The notes: generated by a model from the letters alone, not told the origin. A stretch of DNA of 19,857 bases from Methanoregula sp. UBA276 (GCA_002508495.1 DANA01000047.1:1-19857); one strand, 5' to 3'; shown: positions 6,785 through 14,143, counted from the stretch's first letter. Translations and numbers: made by a program.

Positions 6785-7045
6785 ATGACACTGCGCGTAC
6801 TCTGCTTTTTCCAGCCGGGATGCATGGGCTGCATGGAACAGGAACCGATCAATGCCGGAGTGAGTAAATCATTGCAGGTCCGAATCGAAGAGATCGATGC
6901 GGTGAAGAACCCGCAATATATCAGTATGTACCAGCTGACGGCAACCCCCACCCTCCTTGTCCTTGTGGATGGAAATGTCGTGGAACGGTTTGAAGGGGTA
7001 GTGCACGCGGAACAGCTCGAGGCCGCGCTCAAAAAATATCTATAA
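6785..7045 (+). CDS. Small thioredoxin-like protein
   Basis: This 86-residue thioredoxin-fold protein probably transfers electrons by dithiol-disulfide exchange in the cytoplasm. The active-site pair is Cys13-Met-Gly-Cys16 (QPGCMGCMEQ), and the cis-proline is in TATPTLLVLVDG. The final segment (FEGVVHAEQLEAALKKYL) is typical of the family. CMGC differs from the CGPC of standard thioredoxins and resembles other short archaeal redox proteins, so the partner is unknown. It begins at the ATG at 6785, 23 bp after a terminator, with no strong ribosome site. Its stop overlaps the end of the convergent zinc-ribbon gene by six bases. There is no signal peptide. Confidence 0.85.
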   Translation: MTLRVLCFFQPGCMGCMEQEPINAGVSKSLQVRIEEIDAVKNPQYISMYQLTATPTLLVLVDGNVVERFEGVVHAEQLEAALKKYL

Positions 7046-7615
7046 CCGGGTCCCGTAAATCCGCTTTATCCGGTGGGCAACAGCTTTCCAGCCTTCCTTT
7101 CGCATGAGCGGCCCGTCGCGGAGCTTGAGGTGGGTAATTCTGAACCGTTTTTTACTGGCAGTATACACTTCATTTACCACAAACTCCTGCTCGCCATCGC
7201 ATTCCATGTAGACCGGGACGGTCTTTCTCCCGTCGTGAATCGAGACCTTGACCACCACCTGCTCGATAGCACGGGTCCAGAGCGTGGTGATATCCGTGGC
7301 GCGTGCCCGCTGCACCCGCTTCTCCCCGCTCTCGATCGAAGAGACTTCAACCCCGAACGCATCATCGCCGCATTCGGCGACAAGATGGTCCCCGACATTG
7401 CACTCGTCTTCTTCAGAAAGCTCGATCCCGCAGACTTGGGACGTTCCTTCCCGGGAGACGATTGCCTTGATCAGCATGGACTGCGGTTCGCGTTCCTTTG
7501 GAACCCGCTGGTGGTTGCCGCAGGCAGTGCACCGGATCAGCAGATCGCGTGACTCGGAAACCACCTCGTGCTCGGTCTCATCATTGCAAACAGGGCAGTG
7601 TGCGGTGATAAACAT
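7040..7615 (-). CDS. HVO_0476-family zinc-ribbon protein
   Basis: This 191-residue archaeal protein of unknown function starts with a zinc ribbon: Cys7 and Cys10 in HCPVC, and Cys29 and Cys32 in RCTACG. The remainder is mostly beta-rich and ends in a basic segment (KEGWKAVAHRIKRIYGTRL), which suits binding to RNA or a ribonucleoprotein, though that is an inference. The frame extends upstream to 7828 across the divergent gene, but the ATG at 7615 places the zinc ribbon at the N-terminus and has a TATA-like box 27 bp upstream; the extended part reads as the shadow of the DUF371 gene. It overlaps the thioredoxin stop by six bases. The family is widespread in Euryarchaeota. Confidence 0.8.
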   Translation of the reverse strand: MFITAHCPVCNDETEHEVVSESRDLLIRCTACGNHQRVPKEREPQSMLIKAIVSREGTSQVCGIELSEEDECNVGDHLVAECGDDAFGVEVSSIESGEKRVQRARATDITTLWTRAIEQVVVKVSIHDGRKTVPVYMECDGEQEFVVNEVYTASKKRFRITHLKLRDGPLMRKEGWKAVAHRIKRIYGTRL

Positions 7616-7648
7616 TGAATATGAATGGCAACCCTCACATGATAAAGC
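7616..7648. promoter_or_regulatory. 33 bp divergent promoter, both sides probably leaderless
   Basis: Only 33 bp separate the two divergent ATGs. On the minus strand TTTATCAT (7639-7646) is centred 27 bp from the ATG at 7615. On the plus strand AATATGA (7618-7624) is centred about 28 bp from the ATG at 7649. Each box lies close to the other gene's start, leaving no space for a 5' leader. Confidence 0.5.
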
Positions 7649-8077
7649 ATGGAGGCGCAGGAGACAATCCGGTGCCGGGGCCACCCGCTGGTCCTGGGCA
7701 CGCACCCGACAACATTTGAAGTAACCGTCGAGGACCACCTGACGGCAAAGGGCAACTGCATCATAGGGGTTGCCGCGGACAAAGGCTGCGACGCGCTCTC
7801 TCCTGCATTTAAACAAGTCCTTGCACACGACGATGCCGTACTCGTGACCCGGCTCGAATGCGCGGGTACCGGTGCCGAGATACGGTCACGGGGATCGGTG
7901 CAGATGATGCTGAACCACCCCACGGACATGGTCTGGCGGAAGAGTGCGTTTGTCTGCGGCCGGACGATCGGGATCTTCTCCGACGCGGTTGCCCTGACCC
8001 TCCCGCGCGATCTCATGGCAAACCTTGCAGCAGGAAACGGGATGACCGTTACCCTGACGGTCACGCGTCCCGGCTGA
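7649..8077 (+). CDS. DUF371 family protein
   Basis: This 142-residue protein belongs to the archaeal DUF371 family, whose function is not known to me. Conserved elements are RGHPLVLGTHPTTFEVT near residues 10-26, NCIIGVAADKGCD around 36-48, a central ALSPAFKQVL segment, and WRKSAFVCGRTIGIFSDA near 97-114. It is a compact soluble alpha/beta protein without membrane segments or signal peptide. The ATG at 7649 fits a leaderless transcript from the divergent promoter. The 3' end overlaps the end of convergent xseB by 17 bases. Sharing a promoter with the zinc-ribbon gene hints at a common task, but the sequence shows nothing more specific. Confidence 0.82.
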   Translation: MEAQETIRCRGHPLVLGTHPTTFEVTVEDHLTAKGNCIIGVAADKGCDALSPAFKQVLAHDDAVLVTRLECAGTGAEIRSRGSVQMMLNHPTDMVWRKSAFVCGRTIGIFSDAVALTLPRDLMANLAAGNGMTVTLTVTRPG

Positions 8078-8246
8078 GGGTCGAAATCTTCAGTTCAGCC
8101 TCGGCAAGCAGGGTCTCGCACTGCCGGACCAGCACCGCGCCCTGCTCGTAGAGTTTCATGCTCTCCTCAAGGCTCGTATTCCCGTCCTCAATTTTGCTGA
8201 TGATCTCTTTTAAGCGTTCGATCTTTGTCTCGTATGGTTCAGTCAT
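8061..8246 (-). CDS. xseB: Exonuclease VII small subunit
   Basis: This 61-residue helical protein binds the large subunit XseA to form exonuclease VII, which degrades single-stranded DNA from both ends. The sequence TKIERLKEIISKIEDGNTSL, followed by EESMKLYEQG and LAEAELKIS, is a typical XseB helical hairpin. The frame is open upstream to 8285, but the ATG at 8246 gives the normal family length and overlaps the xseA stop by eight bases, a coupled-translation layout. The 3' end overlaps DUF371 by 17 bases. Exonuclease VII is mainly bacterial; in methanogens it was probably acquired by transfer. Confidence 0.9.
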   Translation of the reverse strand: MTEPYETKIERLKEIISKIEDGNTSLEESMKLYEQGAVLVRQCETLLAEAELKISTLSRDA

Positions 8247-9480
8247 GGTCAACACGCTCCACGATAACCCGGCTGGTGCCGTCATAAAACCGGATTTTCA
8301 GCCGGTCTTCCTTGTGTATCAAGGCAACTCCTTTCACGATAGCCCCGTCCTTCTCTGCAACGCAGTACCCCCTTGAAAGGACGGCGAGCGGGCTTTGCGC
8401 GTCAAGGGCATTTCTCATCCCCGCAAGGAGGAGCCGTTCCCGCTCGATCCGGGTTGCCCACGCCCGGTCCATCCGTTCAGCAAGATCGGCAGTGTTCTGT
8501 TTCCGCTCACCGATCCTTCGGGAAAACTTCTGCGGGCGGAGCCGGTCGCGGAGACCGAGCACCTCGTCCCGTGCCCAGGCAACCCTGCCCTGCAAGGCGG
8601 TTTTGATCCGGATCTTCTGTTCCTGGAGCCGGAGGAGGAGATCGACCCGGTCCGGGACAACGAGTTCCGCGGCAGCAGACGGGGTGGGGGCACGGACATC
8701 CGCTGCAAGGTCTGCAAGCGTGACGTCGACCTCGTGGCCGATGGCGCTGACAACCGGAACCGGGCAGGACGCGATGGCCTTGACAACATCCGGGTGGTTG
8801 AACGGGAACAGGTCTTCAAAACTCCCCCCGCCGCGGGCAACGATGACGACATCCACCAGCCTCGCAACCCGGCGGATAGCAGTCGCGATCTCAGCATGGG
8901 CCCCCTCGCCCTGCACAGCAGTCGGCGAGATGATGATCTGAAGCGGGAAACGGCGGGCAACAACGGTGCGGATATCGTGGATGACTGCGCCTGTTTCGGA
9001 AGTAACGACCCCGATCGTTTGGGGAAACGCGGGAAGACTGCGCTTCCGGTCTGCGGAGAAGAGACCCGCTGCAGAAAGTTCCTTCTTCCACTGTTCGATA
9101 AGGAGATATTTTTCCCCGAGCCCGGCCTTCTCCATGGTCCGGACCTGCAACTGGTAGGTGCCATGCGGTGGGTAAACGGTAACGGATCCGTTCACGACAA
9201 CTTCCATGCCTTCTTCCGGTGCAAACGGGAGCCGGTCAGCATCCGACCGCCACATCACGCACCGGATAACCGCGGCAGTGCTTCCCCCGCCTTTCTCCGA
9301 CAGCGAGAAGTACCGGTGCCCCCGGCCATGGTGCTTGTAATTGGTCACCTCGCCCCGGACCCGGATGTCGAGGAGCCGGGAGTCGTCGAGCAGCTCCTGG
9401 ACGATTGCTGAGAGCTCGGAGACGCTCAAAGGAGCTGCGATGCGGTCTTCCGGTTCATCGCGGGTATTGAACCAGTCCAT
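8239..9480 (-). CDS. xseA: Exonuclease VII large subunit
   Basis: This 413-residue catalytic subunit of exonuclease VII cuts single-stranded DNA to oligonucleotides in repair and recombination. An N-terminal OB fold (about residues 15-105: LDIRVRGEVTNYK, HRYFSLSEKGG) binds ssDNA. The catalytic domain follows with IGVVTSETGAVIHDI, VIVARGGGSFEDLFPFN, SAIGHEVDVTLADLAADVRA and PTPSAAAELVVP, all close to bacterial XseA. A helical segment with many Arg and Glu (about 270-365) should form the coiled coil that holds XseB, and LSRGYCVAEKDG is the C-terminal strand. The ATG at 9480 is preferred over a TTG two codons upstream; a TATA-like TTTGATAT about 30 bp before it suggests a leaderless mRNA. It forms an operon with xseB. 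Confidence 0.94.
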   Translation of the reverse strand: MDWFNTRDEPEDRIAAPLSVSELSAIVQELLDDSRLLDIRVRGEVTNYKHHGRGHRYFSLSEKGGGSTAAVIRCVMWRSDADRLPFAPEEGMEVVVNGSVTVYPPHGTYQLQVRTMEKAGLGEKYLLIEQWKKELSAAGLFSADRKRSLPAFPQTIGVVTSETGAVIHDIRTVVARRFPLQIIISPTAVQGEGAHAEIATAIRRVARLVDVVIVARGGGSFEDLFPFNHPDVVKAIASCPVPVVSAIGHEVDVTLADLAADVRAPTPSAAAELVVPDRVDLLLRLQEQKIRIKTALQGRVAWARDEVLGLRDRLRPQKFSRRIGERKQNTADLAERMDRAWATRIERERLLLAGMRNALDAQSPLAVLSRGYCVAEKDGAIVKGVALIHKEDRLKIRFYDGTSRVIVERVDHD

Positions 9481-9522
9481 CAACAACTATTAGGGCAAAA
9501 CCGCATATCAAATAGTACTGTC

Positions 9523-10359
9523 ATGACCTCCTTCGCCGTATCCAGCATGTTCTTCCACGAGTACACGACCCCCGAGATCTTCAGTTTTGTCTCCCGGGCT
9601 GGTCTTGACGGCATCGAGTACTGGCTGGAGACACCCCATTTCTGGCTCCGCGATCTCCCCGTCCAGGAAGTGGTTGCCTGCCACAACCAGCATCCCGAGG
9701 TCCCCGATATCACCGTCCATGCCCCTATCCTTGACCTGAACCCCTGCTCGATCAATCCCGAAGTTGCCAGAATCTCCATTGAGTACGCGGTTAAATCGAT
9801 CCTGATTGCAGAACAGCTGGGTGCGCACATTCTCACCATCCACCCGGGGCGGCGAACCGCAAAACGCCCCCCGGGTGCCGCGGATGCTGCCCGGTTCGCG
9901 AAGTACATTGCCGCACTGCGCGAGGCTGCGCAAAAAACCTCCCTGAAGATCTGCATGGAGAACATGGAACCTGCGGTAAACTCGTTCCTCTGCACGCCGG
10001 AGCGGGTCCGGCAGCTGCTCGACGATGAACCATGGCTCTTCTTTACGCTCGACGTTGCCCATGCGCTGGTGACTTCGGACGATGAGCCCGGTCGGTTCAT
10101 TGAGCTCTGCAGCGACCGGCTCACAAACGTCCACCTGAGCCGGAAAAACGGCCGTACCCTGCACCACCCGCTTGACCGGGACCCGGTCATGGCGGGGGTC
10201 ATGCAGCACCTCCGCAATGCCGGGTATTCCGGGCCCCTGACGCTGGAGATCGATGACCTGAACCTGTCTTTCCCCCTGACCGCGGAAAAGAAGATCGGGA
10301 TCCTCAAGCACGACCGCGCCTTTATGCGCGAATGCATGGGAGGGTCGCTGGTTTTATAA
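9523..10359 (+). CDS. Sugar phosphate isomerase/epimerase-like TIM-barrel protein
   Basis: This 278-residue protein belongs to the xylose isomerase-like/AP endonuclease 2 TIM-barrel superfamily. Likely metal ligands are His107 (TIHPGR), Glu146 (CMENME), Asp177 and His180 (LDVAHAL), and Glu242 (TLEIDD), a full set for a divalent metal site. The sequence suits a sugar isomerase or epimerase at least as well as endonuclease IV, which has a larger three-metal site. It diverges from xseA with 42 bp between start codons; that neighbourhood would allow a DNA-repair role, but the motif pattern does not force it. The substrate is unknown. The stop codon lies in an AT-rich stretch that may carry the next gene's promoter. 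Confidence 0.8.
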   Translation: MTSFAVSSMFFHEYTTPEIFSFVSRAGLDGIEYWLETPHFWLRDLPVQEVVACHNQHPEVPDITVHAPILDLNPCSINPEVARISIEYAVKSILIAEQLGAHILTIHPGRRTAKRPPGAADAARFAKYIAALREAAQKTSLKICMENMEPAVNSFLCTPERVRQLLDDEPWLFFTLDVAHALVTSDDEPGRFIELCSDRLTNVHLSRKNGRTLHHPLDRDPVMAGVMQHLRNAGYSGPLTLEIDDLNLSFPLTAEKKIGILKHDRAFMRECMGGSLVL

Positions 10360-10366
10360 AATATGT
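10353..10366 (+). promoter_or_regulatory. TATA-like box before the CNNM/CorC-type gene
   Basis: TTTTATAAAATATG overlaps the stop codon of the TIM-barrel gene. Transcription would start near 10385, leaving a leader of about 48 bases before the ATG at 10433. Confidence 0.5.
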
Positions 10367-10432
10367 TCCCGAATATACTGGTACATTTTCCGGCGAAACT
10401 GTAGTTCGTGCACCCGCACGTTGTGAATCATA

Positions 10433-11737
10433 ATGATGGAAAACGCTCTGAGTATCTTTCTCTTCATCCTCTGTATCATCCTCTCCGCATTCTTCTCGTC
10501 CTCGGAAGTTGCCCTGATTGCCATAACCCGCGCAAAAGTGAGGACGCTCGTCAATGAAAACCGCCCGGGTTCAGCTGCCCTTGCAAAGCTCAAGGAATCA
10601 CCCGAACACCTCCTGATCACCATCCTTATCGGGAACAATATCGTCAATGTCGCGGCAGCATCGCTTGCCACCGCTATTGCTATCCGGCTGTTTGGCGATA
10701 TCGGGGTGGGTATCGCAACCGGCTTTGTCGTCCTCGTCCTGCTCTTCTTTGGGGAGATCGGCCCCAAGATCTCTGCAGCGCGGGCGAACGATAGTTTCGC
10801 ACTCACCATTGCACCCATTATCCTTGCCCTCTCGCGCCTGTTCACTCCCGTCATCTGGCTCATCATCAGGCTCAATCCCCAGCTGGGGAAGAACCGGGAA
10901 ACCTCCGAACCTTCGGTGACAGAAGAGGAGATCAAGGAGTGGATCGATGTCGGGAAGGAAGAGGGAACGATCGAACAGGACGAACAGGACCTGCTCTATT
11001 CGGTGCTTGAGTTTGGTGACACGATTGCCCGCGAGGTCATGACCCCGAGGGTCGATGTTGTCCTGATCGAAGATACCGCAAGTTTTGAGGACGCGATCCG
11101 GTTGTTCAACGACACCGGTTTCTCCCGCATCCCGGTCTTCCATGATCGCATCGACAACATCATTGGTATCATGAACGTCAAGGACGTCTTTGCCACCATG
11201 ATCTCCCGCCGCCAGGACGCGACCATACGGGATGTGATATATGACCCGACCTTTGTTCCGGAGACCAAGAAGATCGACGACCTCTTAAAGGAACTCCAGG
11301 TCAACCGGGTACAGATAGCGGTTGTTATTGACGAGTACAGCAGTTTTGTCGGGATTGTAACGGTCGAGGATATCCTGGAAGAACTGGTAGGTGACATTCT
11401 TGACGAGCATGACCAGGAAGAGCCCGATGTGCAGGAGATCTCGCAAGGGATATTTGTCGTGGATGCGCAGATGTGGGTGGTGGACCTGAACGAACAGCTT
11501 GCCATCAACCTTCCAACTGATGAGTCCTATGAGACGGTCGGCGGGCTGGTCCTCGACCGGCTGGGCCATCTCCCCCTCCACCCCGGGGAGAAGGTCGAGA
11601 TCCCGTCAGAGGATATCACGCTCTCGGTCATGCAGATGCATGGCCGCCGGATCGTCAAGGTGAAGATTATCGTCCATGCAGTTGCCCGCGCCGGGCGGGA
11701 TGGCGCGGGAGAGAAGACCGCAAAGGAGAGAGCATGA
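10433..11737 (+). CDS. CNNM/CorC-HlyC type membrane protein (DUF21, CBS pair, CorC domain)
   Basis: This 434-residue membrane protein has the standard order of the family: a DUF21/CNNM membrane domain with about four hydrophobic segments (residues 1-150, including FFSSSEVALIAITR, LITILIGNNIVN and FFGEIGPKI), a CBS pair (about 195-320: VMTPRVDVVLI, GFSRIPVFHDRIDNIIGI, AVVIDEYSSFVGIVTVEDI), and a C-terminal CorC_HlyC domain (YETVGGLVLDRLGHLP). Family members export or regulate Mg2+ and Co2+, or affect Na+/Mg2+ balance, with the CBS pair sensing Mg-ATP. The old label 'hemolysin' is not supported. Two ATGs lie in tandem at 10433 and 10436; the first is reported. The stop overlaps the purN start by four bases, so both are co-transcribed. 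Confidence 0.9.
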   Translation: MMENALSIFLFILCIILSAFFSSSEVALIAITRAKVRTLVNENRPGSAALAKLKESPEHLLITILIGNNIVNVAAASLATAIAIRLFGDIGVGIATGFVVLVLLFFGEIGPKISAARANDSFALTIAPIILALSRLFTPVIWLIIRLNPQLGKNRETSEPSVTEEEIKEWIDVGKEEGTIEQDEQDLLYSVLEFGDTIAREVMTPRVDVVLIEDTASFEDAIRLFNDTGFSRIPVFHDRIDNIIGIMNVKDVFATMISRRQDATIRDVIYDPTFVPETKKIDDLLKELQVNRVQIAVVIDEYSSFVGIVTVEDILEELVGDILDEHDQEEPDVQEISQGIFVVDAQMWVVDLNEQLAINLPTDESYETVGGLVLDRLGHLPLHPGEKVEIPSEDITLSVMQMHGRRIVKVKIIVHAVARAGRDGAGEKTAKERA

Positions 11738-12339
11738 CGCGGCGCATTGCAGTCCTTGCATCGGGCAGGGGCTCGAATTTCCAGGCGGTGATCGATGCGA
11801 TAGGGGCCGGCACCATCCCCGCCCGCTGCGTTGCCCTTATCACGGATAACCCGAAGGCGTACGCGATCGAGCGGGCCAAAAAAGCGGGCATTCCGGTGGT
11901 CGTTGTGGACTATGCCGCATTTCCTTCGCGGGAAGCATACGAAGAGAAACTGCTCGTGGCAATGCGGGAGCAGAAGGCAGACCTCTTTGTACTGGCCGGA
12001 TACATGCGAATCCTGGGTTCGTCCATCGTGCGGGCGTTTCCCGGTAAGATGGTCAACATCCACCCCGCCCTCCTGCCCTCCTTCACCGGGCTGCATGCCC
12101 AGCGGCAGGCCGTTGAATACGGGGTGAAAGTGGCAGGATGCACGGTCCATTTCGTTGACGAACACCTTGACTGCGGCCCCATAATCCTCCAGCGGTGCGT
12201 CCCGGTGCTCGAGAGCGATGATGAGGATGCCCTTGCAGAACGCATCCTTCTTGAGGAGCACATTGCATTTCCCGAGGCAATCCGCCTCTTCTGTGAGGGG
12301 CGGCTCGAGATCACGGGCCGGCGGGTGCATATCCGCTGA
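11734..12339 (+). CDS. purN: Phosphoribosylglycinamide formyltransferase (GAR transformylase 1)
   Basis: This 201-residue cytoplasmic enzyme transfers a formyl group from 10-formyl-tetrahydrofolate to glycinamide ribonucleotide in the third step of de novo purine synthesis. The catalytic set is complete: Asn108 and His110 in NIHPALLPSF and Asp146 in LDCGPII, matching E. coli Asn106, His108 and Asp144. The start LASGRGSNFQAVIDAI binds the phosphate. Length and fold match bacterial PurN. The ATG overlaps the upstream TGA in ATGA, and AGGAGAG lies just before it, so translation is probably coupled to the membrane protein gene. Two T-runs follow the stop. Many methanogens use formate-dependent PurT instead, so its presence implies a folate or pterin formyl donor here. 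Confidence 0.95.
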   Translation: MTRRIAVLASGRGSNFQAVIDAIGAGTIPARCVALITDNPKAYAIERAKKAGIPVVVVDYAAFPSREAYEEKLLVAMREQKADLFVLAGYMRILGSSIVRAFPGKMVNIHPALLPSFTGLHAQRQAVEYGVKVAGCTVHFVDEHLDCGPIILQRCVPVLESDDEDALAERILLEEHIAFPEAIRLFCEGRLEITGRRVHIR

Positions 12340-12363
12340 CACCGTGCACCGGTCCCCTGCCCG

Positions 12364-12386
12364 TTTTTTTTCACAGCGCCTTTTTT
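12364..12386 (+). terminator. Double T-tract after purN
   Basis: Eight T at 12364-12371 and six T at 12381-12386 follow the purN stop, in a GC-rich surround. This suits U-tract termination ahead of the rnp4 transcript. Confidence 0.5.
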
Positions 12387-12440
12387 ACCCGGGACGCTGA
12401 TACATCAGGACAGTTTACGAAAACAGAGATTTTCCCTGCC

Positions 12441-12767
12441 ATGAAACCGCGATCCAAAAAGCCGGCCATAAAACAGATCTCCCGCGAGCGTATCGGGGTG
12501 CTCTTCCGTGAAGCCGAACGGGCGTTTGCCACGCACCCGGAACGGAGCAACCGCTACGTTGCCCTTGCACGGAAGATCGCCATGCGCCAGCGGATCCGGA
12601 TCGACCGGGAGTTCCGCCGCCGGTTCTGCCATCATTGTGCTTCGTACCTTGTTCCAGGGCAGAACATGCGGGTGCGGGTGCACCGGGGAAATGTCGTGGT
12701 TACCTGTCTTGTCTGCAAGAAAAAGACCCGGTATCGTGTGGTGAGACCTGATGTTAAAAAAACCTGA
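12441..12767 (+). CDS. rnp4: Ribonuclease P protein component 4 (Rpp21/Rpr2 family)
   Basis: This 108-residue basic protein is one of the archaeal RNase P proteins that support the catalytic RNA in removing 5' leaders from pre-tRNA. It pairs with the Rpp29-type subunit on the specificity domain. Helices with many Arg and Lys (residues 1-60; ALARKIAMRQRIRI) are followed by a zinc ribbon with Cys63 and Cys66 (CHHC) and Cys89 and Cys92 (CLVC). The length is normal. The 3' end overlaps yhbY by 17 bases. A weak TATA-like TTTACGAA lies about 28 bp before the ATG at 12441. The gene pair next to the S19e cluster fits an RNA-processing and ribosome-assembly neighbourhood. Confidence 0.93.
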   Translation: MKPRSKKPAIKQISRERIGVLFREAERAFATHPERSNRYVALARKIAMRQRIRIDREFRRRFCHHCASYLVPGQNMRVRVHRGNVVVTCLVCKKKTRYRVVRPDVKKT

Positions 12768-13080
12768 CCGTTCGATGCAGGACCTGAAACCGACCGTCTG
12801 GATCGGCAAACAGGGCTGCACGGAAACCATGATCGAAGAGATCGTGGTCCAGCTCAAGAAACGCAAGATGATAAAAGTGAAATGGCTCCAGAATGCCGAA
12901 GTTGATCCGGAATCCCTCGCAACCCAGGTAAAAGCCCGGCTTGTCGAAGTCCGCGGGCGGACGATGGTGCTTGCGCTCAAAGGCCATAGTGCTCCGAAAA
13001 ATCCCCCCGATGTGCCCAAAGGGAAGACTGCCCGGGCAACCGGCCAAATGAAACGGGCGGAGAAATCCAAGGAACGATAA
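12751..13080 (+). CDS. yhbY: YhbY-type CRM domain RNA-binding protein
   Basis: This 109-residue protein carries a single CRM domain (about residues 10-95), a KH-like RNA-binding fold associated in bacteria with pre-50S particles and in plants with intron splicing. Typical elements are PTVWIGKQGCTETMIEEI, the basic strand KKRKMIKVKW and EVRGRTMVLA near the end. The C-terminal 20 residues are Lys- and Pro-rich and poorly conserved. The ATG at 12751 has GGTGAG five bases upstream, inside rnp4; a later ATG at 12775 is possible but less well supported. It probably assists ribosome or RNase P biogenesis. A T-tract near 13110 likely ends the transcript. Confidence 0.88.
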   Translation: MLKKPDRSMQDLKPTVWIGKQGCTETMIEEIVVQLKKRKMIKVKWLQNAEVDPESLATQVKARLVEVRGRTMVLALKGHSAPKNPPDVPKGKTARATGQMKRAEKSKER

Positions 13081-13142
13081 AAGGTCCGTTCCCCTTCTGC
13101 ATTTTCCCGTTTTTCTTCCCACGTCGGAAAATCCGCCTGTGG

Positions 13143-13152
13143 AAATATATAA
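13143..13152 (+). promoter_or_regulatory. Strong TATA box of the rps19e cluster
   Basis: AAATATATAA is the best match to the archaeal TATA consensus in the window. Transcription should start near 13173, about 40 bases before the ATG at 13215. GAGGT lies six bases before that ATG, so this mRNA has a leader and ribosome site. Its strength suits a ribosomal operon. Confidence 0.75.
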
Positions 13153-13214
13153 GAACCCTCCTCACCTATTAGTTAAGACTGTTATTTCATTATCAACAGT
13201 AGTAGAGGTATCAG

Positions 13215-13796
13215 ATGACAACTGTATACGATGTCCCTCCGGACCACATCATCAGGCGGGTCGCCGAGGAGCTCAAAACGAAGAAGGAGATTGTACCTCC
13301 TGCATGGGCTGCCTTTGCCAAAACGGGTGTGCACAAAGAGATGCCCCCCGAAGACCCTGACTGGTGGTTTATCCGGGCAGCAGCAGTACTGAGACGCGTC
13401 TATGTCGACGGCCCCCTGGGTGTCGAACGGATGCGGAGTTTCTACGGGGGTAACAAGAACCGCGGATCAAGGCCCAACGCGTTCCGCAAGGGCAGCGGTT
13501 CCGTCCTCCGTAAGTCCCTCCAGCAGCTCGAAGCCGCCGGCCTCGTCATCCATGACAAGACCGGGCGCCGAATCTCGCCCGCAGGCATGTCCTTTTTGGA
13601 CAATCTCTCAGCAGAGGTCTTAAAGAACCCGCCGGCACCGGTACCAAAGCGCACCAAACCCGTAGCTGAAGAGCCCAAGAAGGCAGATGCCAAGAAGGGT
13701 GCAAAGGCAAAGGGTGGCGACAAGGCTGCGCCGGATGCTCCCAAGGCATCCAAGAAGGCCGGTAAGAAAGCAGATAAAGCAGAAGAACCCCAGTGA
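13215..13796 (+). CDS. rps19e: Ribosomal protein S19e with a long basic tail
   Basis: S19e is an archaeal/eukaryotic small-subunit protein needed for 40S/30S head assembly. Residues 1-138 form the winged-helix core: MTTVYDVPPDHIIRRVAEEL, DPDWWFIRAAAVLRRVY, GPLGVERMRSFYGG, RPNAFRKGSGSVLRKSLQQL and GRRISPAGMSFLDNL. The usual archaeal length is about 150 residues. Here about 55 extra residues (139-193) are almost only Lys, Ala, Pro, Glu, Asp and Gly (PKKADAKKGAKAKGGDKAA and similar), a histone H1-like disordered tail. The ATG at 13215 has its own Shine-Dalgarno site and promoter. It is the first gene of a tight seven-gene cluster and ends eight bases before the pdcd5 start. Confidence 0.95.
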   Translation: MTTVYDVPPDHIIRRVAEELKTKKEIVPPAWAAFAKTGVHKEMPPEDPDWWFIRAAAVLRRVYVDGPLGVERMRSFYGGNKNRGSRPNAFRKGSGSVLRKSLQQLEAAGLVIHDKTGRRISPAGMSFLDNLSAEVLKNPPAPVPKRTKPVAEEPKKADAKKGAKAKGGDKAAPDAPKASKKAGKKADKAEEPQ

Positions 13797-13804
13797 GGTG
13801 TACC

Positions 13805-14143
13805 ATGGGAGACGACGAGCTAGCAGAACTCCGCAGGCGCAGGATGGCACAGCTGCAACAGCAGGCCGGTGACCAGCAGGCAATGCAGGATGAGCTCGAG
13901 CGACAGGAACGCATGAAATCCCAGATCCAGATGATACTCATGCAGGTTCTCGAGCCGGAAGCACGAGAACGGCTGAATACCATCAAGCTGACCAAACCCG
14001 AGTTTGCCGGTGCGGTCGAGCAGCAACTGATTGCTCTTGCACAGAGTGGCCGGTTGCAGAAAAAGATTACCGATGCACAGCTCAAGGAGCTGCTCCGGCA
14101 GCTCGCGCCAAAGAAACGGGATTACTCCATAACCAGAAGATAA
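13805..14143 (+). CDS. PDCD5/TFAR19-family DNA-binding protein
   Basis: This 112-residue protein is the archaeal homologue of human PDCD5, a small three-helix protein that binds DNA and, in eukaryotes, the chaperonin CCT. It starts with MGDDELAELRRRRMAQLQQQ, has a long Gln/Glu-rich helix, the conserved LEPEARERLNTIKLTKPEFA core, and ends with ITDAQLKELLRQL and basic residues. A GTG start at 13793 is possible, but the ATG at 13805 has GAGGTG upstream and gives the family N-terminus. The last base of the stop is the first of the next ATG (one-base overlap). The neighbours suggest a link to ribosome assembly or protein folding; the archaeal role is not settled. Confidence 0.92.
   Translation: MGDDELAELRRRRMAQLQQQAGDQQAMQDELERQERMKSQIQMILMQVLEPEARERLNTIKLTKPEFAGAVEQQLIALAQSGRLQKKITDAQLKELLRQLAPKKRDYSITRR

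Noticed and set aside
7616..7828. Extended N-terminus of the zinc-ribbon protein
   Set aside because: It lies antisense to the DUF371 gene, and the ATG at 7615 gives the normal family N-terminus with a TATA box at the right distance.
8395..9411. Plus-strand open frame of 338 codons
   Set aside because: It is the antisense shadow of xseA, whose protein matches exonuclease VII along its full length.
10433..11737. Hemolysin label for the DUF21-CBS-CorC protein
   Set aside because: The name is historical; the domain order points to metal ion transport or its control, with no haemolytic evidence.
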